Of a stretch of DNA of 64,000 nucleotides, positions 19,731-30,356 are shown piece by piece. Made by a program: the position numbers and the translations under genes. Numbering within the stretch: the first letter of the stretch is position 1; each line of letters opens with the position of its first letter. The DNA is from Micromonospora sp. WMMD882 (lineage in GTDB: Bacteria; Actinomycetota; Actinomycetes; Mycobacteriales; Micromonosporaceae): assembly GCF_027497255.1 (NCBI RefSeq), contig NZ_CP114903.1:2356001-2420000 (forward strand). The letters are read 5' to 3'. The notes beneath the pieces are model-generated. The model saw nothing but the letters and a program-made list of their open reading frames with translations. It did no database searches and was not told the origin of the DNA.

Positions 19731-20681
19731 TCAGGACGGGTCCCGTCCGGGCAGGCGGAGGGGTTCGACGCCGGGGGGCAGGTCGGCGCGTTCGGCGGCG
19801 TCGCGTACGTGGTCGAGGAGGATGCGGCGCAGCGCCCGGCCGGCGTGGGTGGGCACGGCCTCGCGTCGCCGGGCCACCGCGATGGTCCGGCGCACCCCGG
19901 GCGGGGCGAGCGGGGTGGCCCGGATCCGGGGGCGGCGGGCCATCACGATGCCGGGCACCAGGGCGACGCCGAGCCCGGACTCGACGAAGCTGAGCACGGC
20001 GTCCAGCTCGCCGCCCTCGACGGCGAAGGACGGCTCGAAGCCGGCCTGCCGGCAGGCCTGGATGGTGACGTCCCGGATGTCGTACCCCTGCCGGAACATC
20101 ACCAGCGGCTGGTCGCGCAGGTCGGTGATGCGCAGCTCGCCGTCGGCGGCGGCGGGCAGCGGCTCCAGGGAGGCGACCACCAGGCTCTCCCGCAGGATCG
20201 GCTCGACGCGCAGGTCGGGGTCGGCGCCCTGCGCCGGCAGGATGATCAGGGCCAGGTCGAGGTCGCCGCGGAGCAGGTCGCGGACGAGGTCCTGCGAGCC
20301 GCCCTCCTCGACCCGCAGGTCGACGGCGGGGTGGGCGTCGCGGAACCTGCGCAGCACCGGCGGGGCGAGCGAGGTGACCAGACTGGGGGTGGCGCCGAGC
20401 CGGACCCGCCCGCGACGCAGTCCGGCCAGCTCCTGCACCTCGCGGCGGGCGGTCTCGGTGTCGGCGAGGATCCGCCGGGCGGACGGCAGCAGCACCTCAC
20501 CGGCGGCGGTGAGGGTGATGTTGCCGCGGACGCGTTCGAACAGCGGGGTGCCGAGGTCGTTCTCCAGGGCGTGAACTTGCTTACTCAGCGATGGCTGGGT
20601 GATGCCCACCAGATCGGCGGCCTGGGTGAAATGTCGCACTTCGGCCACCGCGACGAAGTACCTGAGTTGATGGAACTGCAT
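19731..20681 (-). CDS. LysR-family transcriptional regulator
   Basis: A 316-residue LTTR. The helix-turn-helix is at residues 1-60 (MQFHQLRYFVAVAEV, then ITQPSLSKQVHALE), followed by the periplasmic-binding-protein-like effector domain. It is divergent from sdhCAB, and a T-N11-A type palindrome lies in the shared gap at 20686-20700. This gene order suggests it controls succinate dehydrogenase, and probably its own promoter. The co-inducer is unknown. Confidence 0.9.
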   Translation of the reverse strand: MQFHQLRYFVAVAEVRHFTQAADLVGITQPSLSKQVHALENDLGTPLFERVRGNITLTAAGEVLLPSARRILADTETARREVQELAGLRRGRVRLGATPSLVTSLAPPVLRRFRDAHPAVDLRVEEGGSQDLVRDLLRGDLDLALIILPAQGADPDLRVEPILRESLVVASLEPLPAAADGELRITDLRDQPLVMFRQGYDIRDVTIQACRQAGFEPSFAVEGGELDAVLSFVESGLGVALVPGIVMARRPRIRATPLAPPGVRRTIAVARRREAVPTHAGRALRRILLDHVRDAAERADLPPGVEPLRLPGRDPS

Positions 20682-20685
20682 CTAC

Positions 20686-20700
20686 ATAGCTTACGGCTAT
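20686..20700. promoter_or_regulatory. LysR-type operator (T-N11-A palindrome)
   Basis: ATAGCTTACGGCTAT has 5-bp arms (ATAGC/GCTAT) around a 5-base centre and fits the classical LysR binding pattern. It starts 5 bases upstream of the LysR ATG and 59 bases before the proposed sdhC start. Binding is inferred, not shown. Confidence 0.6.
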
Positions 20701-20758
20701 GGGAACTACGCCTTCGATGCATTGGACGACTGATCGCAGGCCTCCTAGCGTCGATGGG

Positions 20759-21448
20759 GTGGCAGTCACGGCAAACCGGTCGCCCCTACGCTCCAGCGTC
20801 GGCCTCAAGGCCGTCATGGCGGTGAGCGGCCTCGTCCTGGTGCTCTTCCTCGTCGCCCACATGCTCGGCAACCTGAAGGTCTTCGCCGGGCAGACCTCGT
20901 TCGACCACTACGCGGAGTGGCTGCGGACCGTCGGCGCCCCGGTGCTGCCGGGCGTCTGGTTCCTCTGGACTCTGCGCGTCGGGCTGGTGGTCGCCGTCGT
21001 CGCGCACATCGTCGCCGCCACCGTGCTCGCCCGACGGGCCCGGGCCGCCCGCCCCGTGCGGTACGCCCACCGCCGGCCGGCACGGGCCAGCTACGCCGCC
21101 CGGACCATGCGCTGGGGCGGCGTGATCATCCTGCTCTTCGTCGTCTACCACCTGCTCGACCTGACCACCGGGACGCTCAACCCGGTCGGCGACCCGACCC
21201 GCCCGTACGCCAACGTGGTCGCCGACTTCGCGCCCGCACGCTGGTACGTCACCCTCGCCTACACGGTGGCGATCGTGGCCGTCGGCCTCCACCTGCGGCA
21301 CGGCGTGTTCAGCGCGCTGCGCAGCCTCGGCCAGCAGACCCCGCGCGGCGAGCGGCGGGCCCGGGCGGTCGCGCTGGTCCTCGCCGTCGCGCTGTGCGCC
21401 GGCTACCTGGTGGTCCCGTTCGCCGTACTCACCGGATTGGTGGCCTGA
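20759..21448 (+). CDS. sdhC: Succinate dehydrogenase cytochrome b subunit
   Basis: A 229-residue membrane anchor with five hydrophobic helices (starting [21 protein letters not shown], broken here only by loops), as in single-subunit type B anchors that have no separate SdhD. Histidines in [26 protein letters not shown] and GLHLRHG are candidate heme ligands. It passes electrons between SdhB and the quinone. I prefer GTG 20759; ATG 20699 would make the coding region run through the LysR operator. sdhA begins 2 bases after the stop. Confidence 0.85.
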   Translation: MAVTANRSPLRSSVGLKAVMAVSGLVLVLFLVAHMLGNLKVFAGQTSFDHYAEWLRTVGAPVLPGVWFLWTLRVGLVVAVVAHIVAATVLARRARAARPVRYAHRRPARASYAARTMRWGGVIILLFVVYHLLDLTTGTLNPVGDPTRPYANVVADFAPARWYVTLAYTVAIVAVGLHLRHGVFSALRSLGQQTPRGERRARAVALVLAVALCAGYLVVPFAVLTGLVA

Positions 21449-21450
21449 CC

Positions 21451-23384
<1,934 letters not shown>

Positions 23385-23388
<4 letters not shown>

Positions 23389-24149
23389 ACCTGACCCTGC
23401 GCATCTGGCGGCAGAACGGCCCGGACGACAAGGGCCGGATGGTGACGTACCCGGTCGAGGACGTCTCCCCCGACATGTCCTTCCTGGAGATGCTCGACGT
23501 GCTCAACGAGCGGCTGATCCTGGCCGGCGAGGAGCCCGTCGCCTTCGACCACGACTGCCGGGAAGGTATCTGCGGGGCCTGCGGCATGGTCATCAACGGC
23601 GCCGCGCACGGTCCGCAGCGCGGCACCACCGCCTGCCAACTGCACATGCGGCACTTCACCGACGGCGGGACGATCGACATCGAGCCGTGGCGGGCCCGCG
23701 CCTTCCCGGTGGTCAAGGACCTGGTCGTGGACCGGGGCGCGTTCGACCGGATCATCGCCGCCGGCGGGTACGTCACCGCGCCGACCGGCAGCGCGCCCGA
23801 GGCGCACGCCACCCCGGTCGCCAAGGCCGACGCGGACGCCGCCTTCACCTCGGCGGCCTGCATCGGCTGCGGCGCGTGCGTGGCCGCCTGCCCGAACGGC
23901 TCGGCGATGCTGTTCACCGCCGCCAAGGTCACCCAGCTCTCGCTGCTGCCGCAGGGGCAGCCGGAGCGGCACACCCGGGTGCTCGGCATGGTCGACGCGC
24001 ACGACGAGGCCGGCTTCGGCGGCTGCACCAACGTCGGCGAGTGCACGGCGGTCTGTCCGAAGGGCATCCCGCTGACCACCATCGGCCGACTCAACCGCGA
24101 CTACCTGGCCGCCACCACCAGACGCGGCGACAACGTCCCCGGCGCCTGA
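23385..24149 (+). CDS. sdhB: Succinate dehydrogenase iron-sulfur subunit
   Basis: A 254-residue electron-transfer subunit. The [2Fe-2S] cluster is held by Cys58, Cys63, Cys66 and Cys84 ([12 protein letters not shown], then TACQL). The [4Fe-4S] and [3Fe-4S] clusters use [14 protein letters not shown] (Cys159, 162, 165, 169) and [14 protein letters not shown] (Cys214, 220, 224). The GTG start overlaps the sdhA stop, so translation is coupled. A GC-rich hairpin follows directly. Confidence 0.95.
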
Positions 24150-24176
24150 GGGTCGGCGCGTCCCGTCGGCCGACCC
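24150..24176 (+). terminator. Hairpin after sdhB
   Basis: GGGTCGGC and GCCGACCC form an 8-bp GC stem with an 11-base loop immediately after the sdhB stop. No T-tract follows. It is a plausible end of the sdhCAB transcript. Confidence 0.55.
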
Positions 24177-24247
24177 GACCGTCGTCCGGTTCAACGTCCC
24201 CTGGCGGGGTAGCACACAGGGCGACGGCACTCGGGAAGGCGGACGAC

Positions 24248-25432
24248 ATGAAGGCACTGACCTGGCAGGGCAAACGGGACGTCCGGGTGGAGGAGGTGCC
24301 CGATCCCCGCATCGAGGACCCGACCGACGCGATCGTCCGGATCACCTCGACCGCGATCTGCGGCTCCGACCTGCACCTGTACGAGGTGCTCGGGCCGTAC
24401 CTGAAGCCTGGTGACATCCTCGGCCACGAGCCGATGGGCGTGGTCGAGGAGGTCGGCGCCGGGGTGACCCGGCTCAAGCCGGGCGACCGGGTGGTGGTGC
24501 CGTTCAACATCTCCTGCGGCTCCTGCTGGATGTGCCAGCGGCAGCTCTACGCGCAGTGCGAGACCACCCAGGTCACCGCCGAGGGCAAGGGCGCGTCGCT
24601 GTTCGGCTACACCTCGCTGTACGGCTCGGTGCCCGGCGGGCAGGCCGAGTACCTGCGGGTGCCGCACGCCCAGTTCGGGCCGATCAAGGTCCCGGACACC
24701 GGCGCGGACGAGCGCTACCTCTACCTGTCCGACATCCTGCCCACCGCCTGGCAGGCGGTGAAGTACGCCGACACCCCGCGCGGCGGCACCCTGGCCGTGT
24801 TCGGGCTCGGCCCGGTCGGGCAGTTCTGCGCCCGGATCGGCCGGCACCTCGGCGCGGACCGGGTGATCGGGCTGGACCTGGTGCCGGAGCGGCTGGAGAT
24901 GGCCCGCCGGCACGGCATCGAGACCCTCGACGTCAGCCAGCTCGACGACGTGCCGGGGGCGCTGATCGACCTGGTCGACGGACGCGGCCCGGACGCGGTG
25001 ATCGAGGCGGTCGGCATGGAGGCGCACGGCTCCACCTCCGGCAAGCTCGCCCAGGCCGCCGCGGGGCTGCTGCCCGACAAGCTCGCCCAGCCCATGATCG
25101 ACAAGGTCGGGGTGGACCGGCTCGTCGCGCTCAAGGCCGCGCTCAAGGCGGTCCGCCGGGGCGGCACCGTCTCGATCTCCGGCGTGTACGGCGGCGAGGT
25201 GGACCCGCTGCCGCTGATGGAGATGTTCGACCGGGGCATCCAACTGCGGATGGGCCAGTGCCACGTACGGCGCTGGACCGACGAGATCCAGCCGCTGCTG
25301 GCCGGCGACGACGACCCGCTCGGCGTGGAGGACCTGCGCACCCACCGGCTGCCGTTGACCGACGCGCCGAAGGCGTACGAGATGTTCCAGAAGAAGGAGG
25401 ACGGCTGCGTCAAGGTCGTACTCGCTCCGTGA
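24248..25432 (+). CDS. Zinc-dependent alcohol dehydrogenase, formaldehyde dehydrogenase-like
   Basis: A 394-residue medium-chain dehydrogenase. The catalytic zinc site includes Cys38 (ICGSDLH) and His60-Glu61 (GHEP). The structural zinc is held by Cys90, Cys93, Cys96 and Cys104. The nucleotide fold shows FGLGPVGQFCARIG. The long insert with a large loop (SGKLAQAAAGLLPDKLAQ) resembles glutathione-independent formaldehyde dehydrogenase-type proteins. Substrate is not certain. Its TGA overlaps the GTG of the SDR gene, so the two are co-translated. Confidence 0.88.
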   Translation: MKALTWQGKRDVRVEEVPDPRIEDPTDAIVRITSTAICGSDLHLYEVLGPYLKPGDILGHEPMGVVEEVGAGVTRLKPGDRVVVPFNISCGSCWMCQRQLYAQCETTQVTAEGKGASLFGYTSLYGSVPGGQAEYLRVPHAQFGPIKVPDTGADERYLYLSDILPTAWQAVKYADTPRGGTLAVFGLGPVGQFCARIGRHLGADRVIGLDLVPERLEMARRHGIETLDVSQLDDVPGALIDLVDGRGPDAVIEAVGMEAHGSTSGKLAQAAAGLLPDKLAQPMIDKVGVDRLVALKAALKAVRRGGTVSISGVYGGEVDPLPLMEMFDRGIQLRMGQCHVRRWTDEIQPLLAGDDDPLGVEDLRTHRLPLTDAPKAYEMFQKKEDGCVKVVLAP

Positions 25433-26367
25433 CCCGGGTGGTGGTGGTCACCGGCGCGACCAGCGGCGTGGGCCGGGCGACCGCGCACGCGTTCGCCGCG
25501 CGCGGTGACCACCTGGTCCTCGCCGCCCGCGCGCCGCGGACCCTCGCCGAGGTACGCGCCGAGTGCGCGGCGGCCGGAGCGGCCACGGTCGAGGTCCGCG
25601 TCACCGACGTCACCGAGCCGGGGGCGGTCGACGCGCTCGCCCGGGCCACGCTGGACCGGCACGGCCGCCTCGACGTCTGGGCGCACAGCGCGGCGGTGAT
25701 GGCGTACGGAAGGTTCGACGAGGTGCCGGCCGAGGTGTTCGACCAGGTGGTCCGCACCGGCCTGCTCGGCGCGGCCGGGGTGGCCCGGGCCGCGCTGCGG
25801 CACTTCCGGGCCGCCGGCGGCGGCGCCCTGATCTTCACCGGCTCGGTGCTCGGGCAGGTCACCGCGCCCTACATGAGCGGCTACGTGGCCAGCAAGTGGG
25901 GGCTGCGCGGCCTGGTCCGGGCGCTCCAGCAGGAGTGCCGGGACACCCCGGGCCTGCACGTCTGCCTGGTCAGTCCGGGCAGCGTGGACACCCCGGTCTA
26001 CCAGCAGGCGGCGAACTACCTCGGCCGGGCCGGTCGGCCGCCACCCCCGGTCGCCACCCCGCAGCGGGTGGCCCGGGCGATCGTGGCGTGCGCCGACCGG
26101 CCCCGCCGGGAGGTCACGGTGGGCTCGGCGAACCTGGTGATGCGGTTCGGGTTCACCGCGCTGCCCGGCCTCTACGACGTGCTGGTCGGGCCGCTGATGC
26201 GGCTGGCCGGGCTGAGCCGTCGACCGACGCCACCGCACCCCGGGGTGGTGTTCGCCCCGAACCCGGCCGGCGAGGCGGTCCGCGGCGGCTGGCGTCCCGA
26301 CCCGGTCGGCGCGCTCCGCGCCCGGCTCGGACGGGACAACCGACGTCGATCTCTTCGCCTAGAGTGA
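25429..26367 (+). CDS. Short-chain dehydrogenase/reductase
   Basis: A 312-residue classical SDR. The cofactor motif is TGATSGVGRA (8-17), with catalytic Ser139, Tyr152 and Lys156 (GYVASK). A C-terminal extension of about 70 residues beyond the usual SDR core holds a hydrophobic stretch (LPGLYDVLVGPLMRLAGL) that may attach it to the membrane. It starts with GTG within the stop codon of the zinc dehydrogenase gene, so both probably act on a related alcohol or carbonyl substrate. The substrate is unknown. Confidence 0.87.
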   Translation: MTRVVVVTGATSGVGRATAHAFAARGDHLVLAARAPRTLAEVRAECAAAGAATVEVRVTDVTEPGAVDALARATLDRHGRLDVWAHSAAVMAYGRFDEVPAEVFDQVVRTGLLGAAGVARAALRHFRAAGGGALIFTGSVLGQVTAPYMSGYVASKWGLRGLVRALQQECRDTPGLHVCLVSPGSVDTPVYQQAANYLGRAGRPPPPVATPQRVARAIVACADRPRREVTVGSANLVMRFGFTALPGLYDVLVGPLMRLAGLSRRPTPPHPGVVFAPNPAGEAVRGGWRPDPVGALRARLGRDNRRRSLRLE

Positions 26368-26407
26368 CCGGAGGAGCACTCCACACTCGGGGGATGAGGA
26401 GAAACGC

Positions 26408-27427
26408 ATGACCGTCAGGGTGAACCGCAGGACCGCGCTCGGCATCGGCACCGCCGCCACCGCCGGCACCGTGCTCGGCACGGGCACGCCGGCCGCGGCG
26501 GCGGGGAAGGAGCGCGTCGTGCAGCCGAGCGCCAGCACCCCCGCCCAGGCCGCCGCCCAGGTGTCCGCCGCCTACCAGCAGCGCATCGCCGAGGCCGGCG
26601 GGGCCTGGCAGGCGTACGTCAGCGTGGCCGGGGCGACGGGCTCGCCGGTGGTGGCCGTCTCCGACGAGCCCGACCTCAAGCTCGAGGCGTACAGCGTCAA
26701 CAAGATCGCCGTCGCGGTGGCGGTGCTCGACAAGGTCGACCGGGGGCTGCTCACGCTCGCCCAGAAGGTCGACGTCACCGCCTCGATCGTCATTCCCGGC
26801 GGCGACGGCATCTTCAGCCTCGACGGGGCGTACCCCAGCTCGGTCACCCTCGGGCACGCGCTGGCCGCCCTGCTCACCGTCTCCGACGACACCGCCGTCC
26901 GGCTGTGCGGGCTGGTCTGCCCGGCCGCCGAGCTGAACACCATCCTGGTCGCCAAGGGCTACCCGAACACCCAGGTCCAGCCGGTGGCCAACCCGAACCG
27001 TTTCTACCTCGGCACCAGCACCCCCCGGGAGACCCACAACATGCTCCGGGCGCTGGTCGCCGGCACGCTGCTCTCGGCGTCCTCCACCGCGTTCCTGTTG
27101 CAGCAGCTCCGCGCCCCGATCGCCTACACCGACGGCGTCCGGCGCACCATGTCGTCCGCCGAGCGGGCCCGGATCGCCACCAAGGGCGGCTGGTACGCCG
27201 ACGCCCGAGGCGAGGCCGGGGTGATCTTCGACCGGGCCGGCGCGCCGGTGCTGACGTACGCCACCTTCTCCGCCGGGCAGTCCGACGCGGGCAACTACGG
27301 GGCGACCCACCCGGCGGTCGCGGCCCGCGCGGCGATGGGCCGCAGCTTCCTGACCGCGGTGGACGGGCTGACCGGCGTCGGGGCCACCCACCGGGCGCCC
27401 GCCCAGCGCCCGAGCAACGGCGGCTGA
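26408..27427 (+). CDS. Tat-exported serine hydrolase (class A beta-lactamase-like)
   Basis: A 339-residue exported protein. The N-terminus has a twin-arginine signal (NRRTALGIG, residues 6-14) ending near TPAAAA. The penicillin-recognising fold is indicated by SVNK (Ser96-Lys99), an SDD at 159-161 in place of SDN, and TKGGW near residue 258 in place of KTG. These changes make hydrolysis of beta-lactams uncertain; such proteins are often annotated simply as serine hydrolase. The upstream gap has GGAGGAG and GAGGAG sequences before ATG 26408. Confidence 0.85.
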   Translation: MTVRVNRRTALGIGTAATAGTVLGTGTPAAAAGKERVVQPSASTPAQAAAQVSAAYQQRIAEAGGAWQAYVSVAGATGSPVVAVSDEPDLKLEAYSVNKIAVAVAVLDKVDRGLLTLAQKVDVTASIVIPGGDGIFSLDGAYPSSVTLGHALAALLTVSDDTAVRLCGLVCPAAELNTILVAKGYPNTQVQPVANPNRFYLGTSTPRETHNMLRALVAGTLLSASSTAFLLQQLRAPIAYTDGVRRTMSSAERARIATKGGWYADARGEAGVIFDRAGAPVLTYATFSAGQSDAGNYGATHPAVAARAAMGRSFLTAVDGLTGVGATHRAPAQRPSNGG

Positions 27428-27536
27428 CCGACTCCGCCACCCGGCCGGGGCCCGGCCACCCCTCCCCCGGCCGGCGTGGCCCGCCACGGCGCTACGGTTG
27501 CCAGGCGGCGATCATCCGACGACGAGGGGGACGGGA

Positions 27537-28622
27537 ATGACGCGACCGGCGGCACGGGCACGGCGGATCAGCGGCGGGCAGGTGGCCGGCGCGCTCGGCC
27601 TGGCGGCCCTGGCCGGGCTGGCCTGGGCGGCCCGCGACGTGCCGGCCGCGCTCGGCGGCCGGCTGGCCGGGGCGCGCGCCGAGCGGGCCCACCGCTCGCC
27701 CCGGTTCCACGACGGGACCTTCCACAATCCCGCCGACACCCGCACCACGATCGCCGTCGAGCCGGGCCGGAACCTGCTCCGCGAGCTGCTCTTCGGCCAG
27801 CAGCGACGCCGGCCGGTCCGGCCGGTGCCGCTGGTCCGGCCCACCCCCACCGTCACCGACGCCGACCGGGAGCTCAGCGTGGTCTGGTACGGCCACGCCT
27901 CCGCGCTGATCGAGATCGAGGGCTCGCGGGTGCTGGTCGACCCGGTGTGGAGCGACCGCTGCTCCCCGTCCCACGTGGTCGGCCCGCGGCGGCTGCACGC
28001 CCCGCCGGCACGCCTCGACGAGCTGCCCCCGGTGGACGCGATCCTGATCTCCCACGACCACTACGACCACCTGGACATGGCGACCGTGCGGGCCCTGCGG
28101 GACGCCCAGACCGCGCCGTTCCTGGTGCCGCTGGGCGTCGGCGCGCACCTGGACCGGTGGGGGGTGCCGGCGGAGCGGATCGTCGAGCTGGACTGGGCGG
28201 AGAGCCACCGGGTCGCGGGCCTGACCGTCACCGCCACCGCCGCCCAGCACTTCTCCGGGCGCGGGCTGCGCCGCGACGGCACGCTCTGGGGCTCCTGGGT
28301 GGTGGCCGGGGCACGCCGCCGGGTCTTCTACACCGGCGACTCCGGCTACTTCGACGGGTACGCCGAGATCGGCGCGGCGCACGGGCCGTTCGACGTGACG
28401 CTGATGCAGATCGGCGCGTACGACCGGGCCTGGCCCAACATCCACATGTTCCCGGAGGAGGCGGTCGCCGCCCACCTCGACCTGCGCGGCGGGCTGCTGC
28501 TGCCGGTGCACTGGGCCACCTTCAACCTGGCGCTGCACGACTGGGCCGAGCCGGTGAACCGGCTCTGGAAGCCAAGGCCCGGGGCGTCCGGATCGCCGTG
28601 CCCCGCCCGGGCGAGCGGGTGA
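27537..28622 (+). CDS. MBL-fold metallo-hydrolase with frameshifted C-terminus
   Basis: A 361-residue frame as written, of the UlaG/NAPE-PLD-like metallo-beta-lactamase fold. An N-terminal hydrophobic helix (about 14-32) may anchor it. The zinc motif is HDHYDHLD (His173, Asp174, His175, Asp177, His178), with further ligands in WYGHAS, FYTGDSGYFD and PVHWATF. After about 28565 the frame leaves the family sequence: the expected tail EAKARGVRIAVPRPGERV continues in another frame to a TGA at 28672. One missing base near 28565-28580 would restore a protein of about 378 residues. ATG 27537 was preferred over 27498. Confidence 0.85.
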   Translation: MTRPAARARRISGGQVAGALGLAALAGLAWAARDVPAALGGRLAGARAERAHRSPRFHDGTFHNPADTRTTIAVEPGRNLLRELLFGQQRRRPVRPVPLVRPTPTVTDADRELSVVWYGHASALIEIEGSRVLVDPVWSDRCSPSHVVGPRRLHAPPARLDELPPVDAILISHDHYDHLDMATVRALRDAQTAPFLVPLGVGAHLDRWGVPAERIVELDWAESHRVAGLTVTATAAQHFSGRGLRRDGTLWGSWVVAGARRRVFYTGDSGYFDGYAEIGAAHGPFDVTLMQIGAYDRAWPNIHMFPEEAVAAHLDLRGGLLLPVHWATFNLALHDWAEPVNRLWKPRPGASGSPCPARASG

Positions 28623-28727
28623 CGGTGGACGCCCCGCCCCCGGTCGACGCCTGGTGGGACCACGTCGCCTGAGCCTCCGCCGCGCCGCCGGCCGAGCCCC
28701 GGAGACCGCCCTCCGTCGCGCCACCCC

Positions 28728-30239
28728 TCAGAGGACGAAAGCGTCGGTCCAGAGGGCGCCGGAGCGGCCGGAGAGCGCGTCCAGCATCGCCACCGCCTGC
28801 GAGTCGGTGAGCAGCGCCACGAAGTCGACGATGGCCCGGCCCCGGGCCCGCGCCAGCCGGTCCGGGGTACGCGGGTGCAGCTCCGCCTCGGCCAGCGCGA
28901 CCAGGTCGTGCAGCCGGCGGGGCAGCCGGGACTCCTCCTCCGGGTCGAGCAGCCACTCCCAGAGCGCCTCGACCAGCGTGCCCAGCAGTCGGGCCTGGCC
29001 CCGCTGGTGCAGCGCCAGGTCGGGGCGGGCCAGCACGAACCGGTGGTGGACGAACTTGAGCACCTGCACCTCGTGCCACTGCGCCGGGGCGAGCGCCACG
29101 TGCCCGGAGCGCACCGACGGCTGCTCGACCACGCCGATGGCGTCCACGAACCGGGTGGTCCAGCGGGCCGAGAACCGGGCCACGTACTGTTCCGCCTCGA
29201 TCGACCCGTCGAACGGCGTGGCGAGCAGCCCCTCGACCAGCTCCCCCCGGACGTGTTCGACGGCGGCGGCGAACGCCTCGTCGTCGGTGATCCAGGCGTC
29301 CTTGCGGTGCAGTTGCCGGCGCAGCCTCTCGATGGCCGCGCCCGGCCGGCGGGCGGTGCTGACCAGGGCGGCGTCGGTGACCGACCGGTAGTGCCCGTGC
29401 TCGCGCTGCCAGGCCGTCAGCTCGGCGGCCACCGCGCCCTGCTGGAGCACGCCGACCCGGTGGAAGTCCTCCACGTCGTGGATGGCGTAGGCGATGTCGT
29501 CGGCGGTGTCCATGATGGACGCCTCCGGGGTCTGCTGCCAGTCGGCGATCCGGCCGGCGAACGGGGCGCGGGCCTGCCGCAGGTCGGTCAGCTCGGTGCC
29601 GTACGCGCCGAACTTCAACGACCCGCTCTCCGGGTCGTCCGGTGGGGCGGCGGCGCCCCGGGGCGCCGGCGTCAGGTGCCGGGGGTGCGGGTCGGGGTGG
29701 TCCAGCCGGGTCCACGGGTACTTCAGCATCGCCGCGCGGACCGCCGCGGTCAGGTCGAGGCCGGTGGTCGCCGCGCCGCCGATCTCGGTGGAGGTGACGA
29801 TCCGGTACGACTGGGCGTTGCCCTCGAACCCGTCGGCGAGCCCGAGCCGACGCCGGGCCAACCGGTCCAGCACCCGCTCCCCCAGGTGCCCGAACGGCGG
29901 ATGCCCGAGGTCGTGGGCGAGCGCGGCGGCCTCCACCACGTCCGGGTCGCAGCCGCCCAGCTTCTCCAGCAGGTCCCGGTAGCGGTCGTCGGCGGTGAGC
30001 CGTTCGGCGATGGCCCGGGCCACCTGGGCGACCTTGAGGCTGTGGGTGAGCCGGTTGTGCACCAGCAGCCCGGAGCCGCCGGGGCTGACGACCTGGGTGA
30101 CGCCGCCCAGCCGGGTGAAGAACGGTGAGCCGACGATCCGGTCCCGGTCGGCACGGAACGGGCTGGCCGCGAGGTCGCCGAGGGCGCGGGCGCTGCCGCC
30201 GAAGAGGCGCCGGGCCCGCGCGTCCGCAGGTAGTTCCAT
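28728..30239 (-). CDS. dgt: Deoxyguanosinetriphosphate triphosphohydrolase
   Basis: A 503-residue HD-domain enzyme that cleaves dGTP (and often other dNTPs) to the nucleoside and tripolyphosphate. The metal-binding residues are His66 in NRLTHSLKV and His109-Asp110 in [11 protein letters not shown], with a later Asp in [13 protein letters not shown]. The length is that of the long dNTPase type. It is convergent with the MBL gene and divergent from tex (117-base gap). Confidence 0.93.
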   Translation of the reverse strand: MELPADARARRLFGGSARALGDLAASPFRADRDRIVGSPFFTRLGGVTQVVSPGGSGLLVHNRLTHSLKVAQVARAIAERLTADDRYRDLLEKLGGCDPDVVEAAALAHDLGHPPFGHLGERVLDRLARRRLGLADGFEGNAQSYRIVTSTEIGGAATTGLDLTAAVRAAMLKYPWTRLDHPDPHPRHLTPAPRGAAAPPDDPESGSLKFGAYGTELTDLRQARAPFAGRIADWQQTPEASIMDTADDIAYAIHDVEDFHRVGVLQQGAVAAELTAWQREHGHYRSVTDAALVSTARRPGAAIERLRRQLHRKDAWITDDEAFAAAVEHVRGELVEGLLATPFDGSIEAEQYVARFSARWTTRFVDAIGVVEQPSVRSGHVALAPAQWHEVQVLKFVHHRFVLARPDLALHQRGQARLLGTLVEALWEWLLDPEEESRLPRRLHDLVALAEAELHPRTPDRLARARGRAIVDFVALLTDSQAVAMLDALSGRSGALWTDAFVL

Positions 30240-30286
30240 GATCGCCACGCTAGCGCAGCCCGGCGGGCGACGGGACCGGGCCGGGG

Positions 30287-30324
30287 ACGGCACAATGCAG
30301 ACGGGCCGGGACGGCACAATGCAG
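30287..30324. repeat. Direct repeat upstream of tex
   Basis: ACGGCACAATGCAG occurs twice, at 30287-30300 and 30311-30324, within a 24-base tandem unit (the flanking GGGCCGGG is also repeated). It lies in the dgt-tex gap, 33 bases before the tex start. It may be a duplicated regulator site or promoter element. Confidence 0.7.
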
Positions 30325-30356
30325 GACGGAACCCACCGGAGAAGGCGGATCAAAGA

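Noticed and set aside
20699..20758. ATG 20699 as the sdhC start
   Set aside because: It overlaps the LysR operator, adds 20 residues without membrane features, and leaves almost no leader. GTG 20759 fits better.
26408..27427. A beta-lactam resistance gene
   Set aside because: The SDN and KTG motifs are changed (SDD, TKGG), so the protein is only a beta-lactamase-like serine hydrolase.
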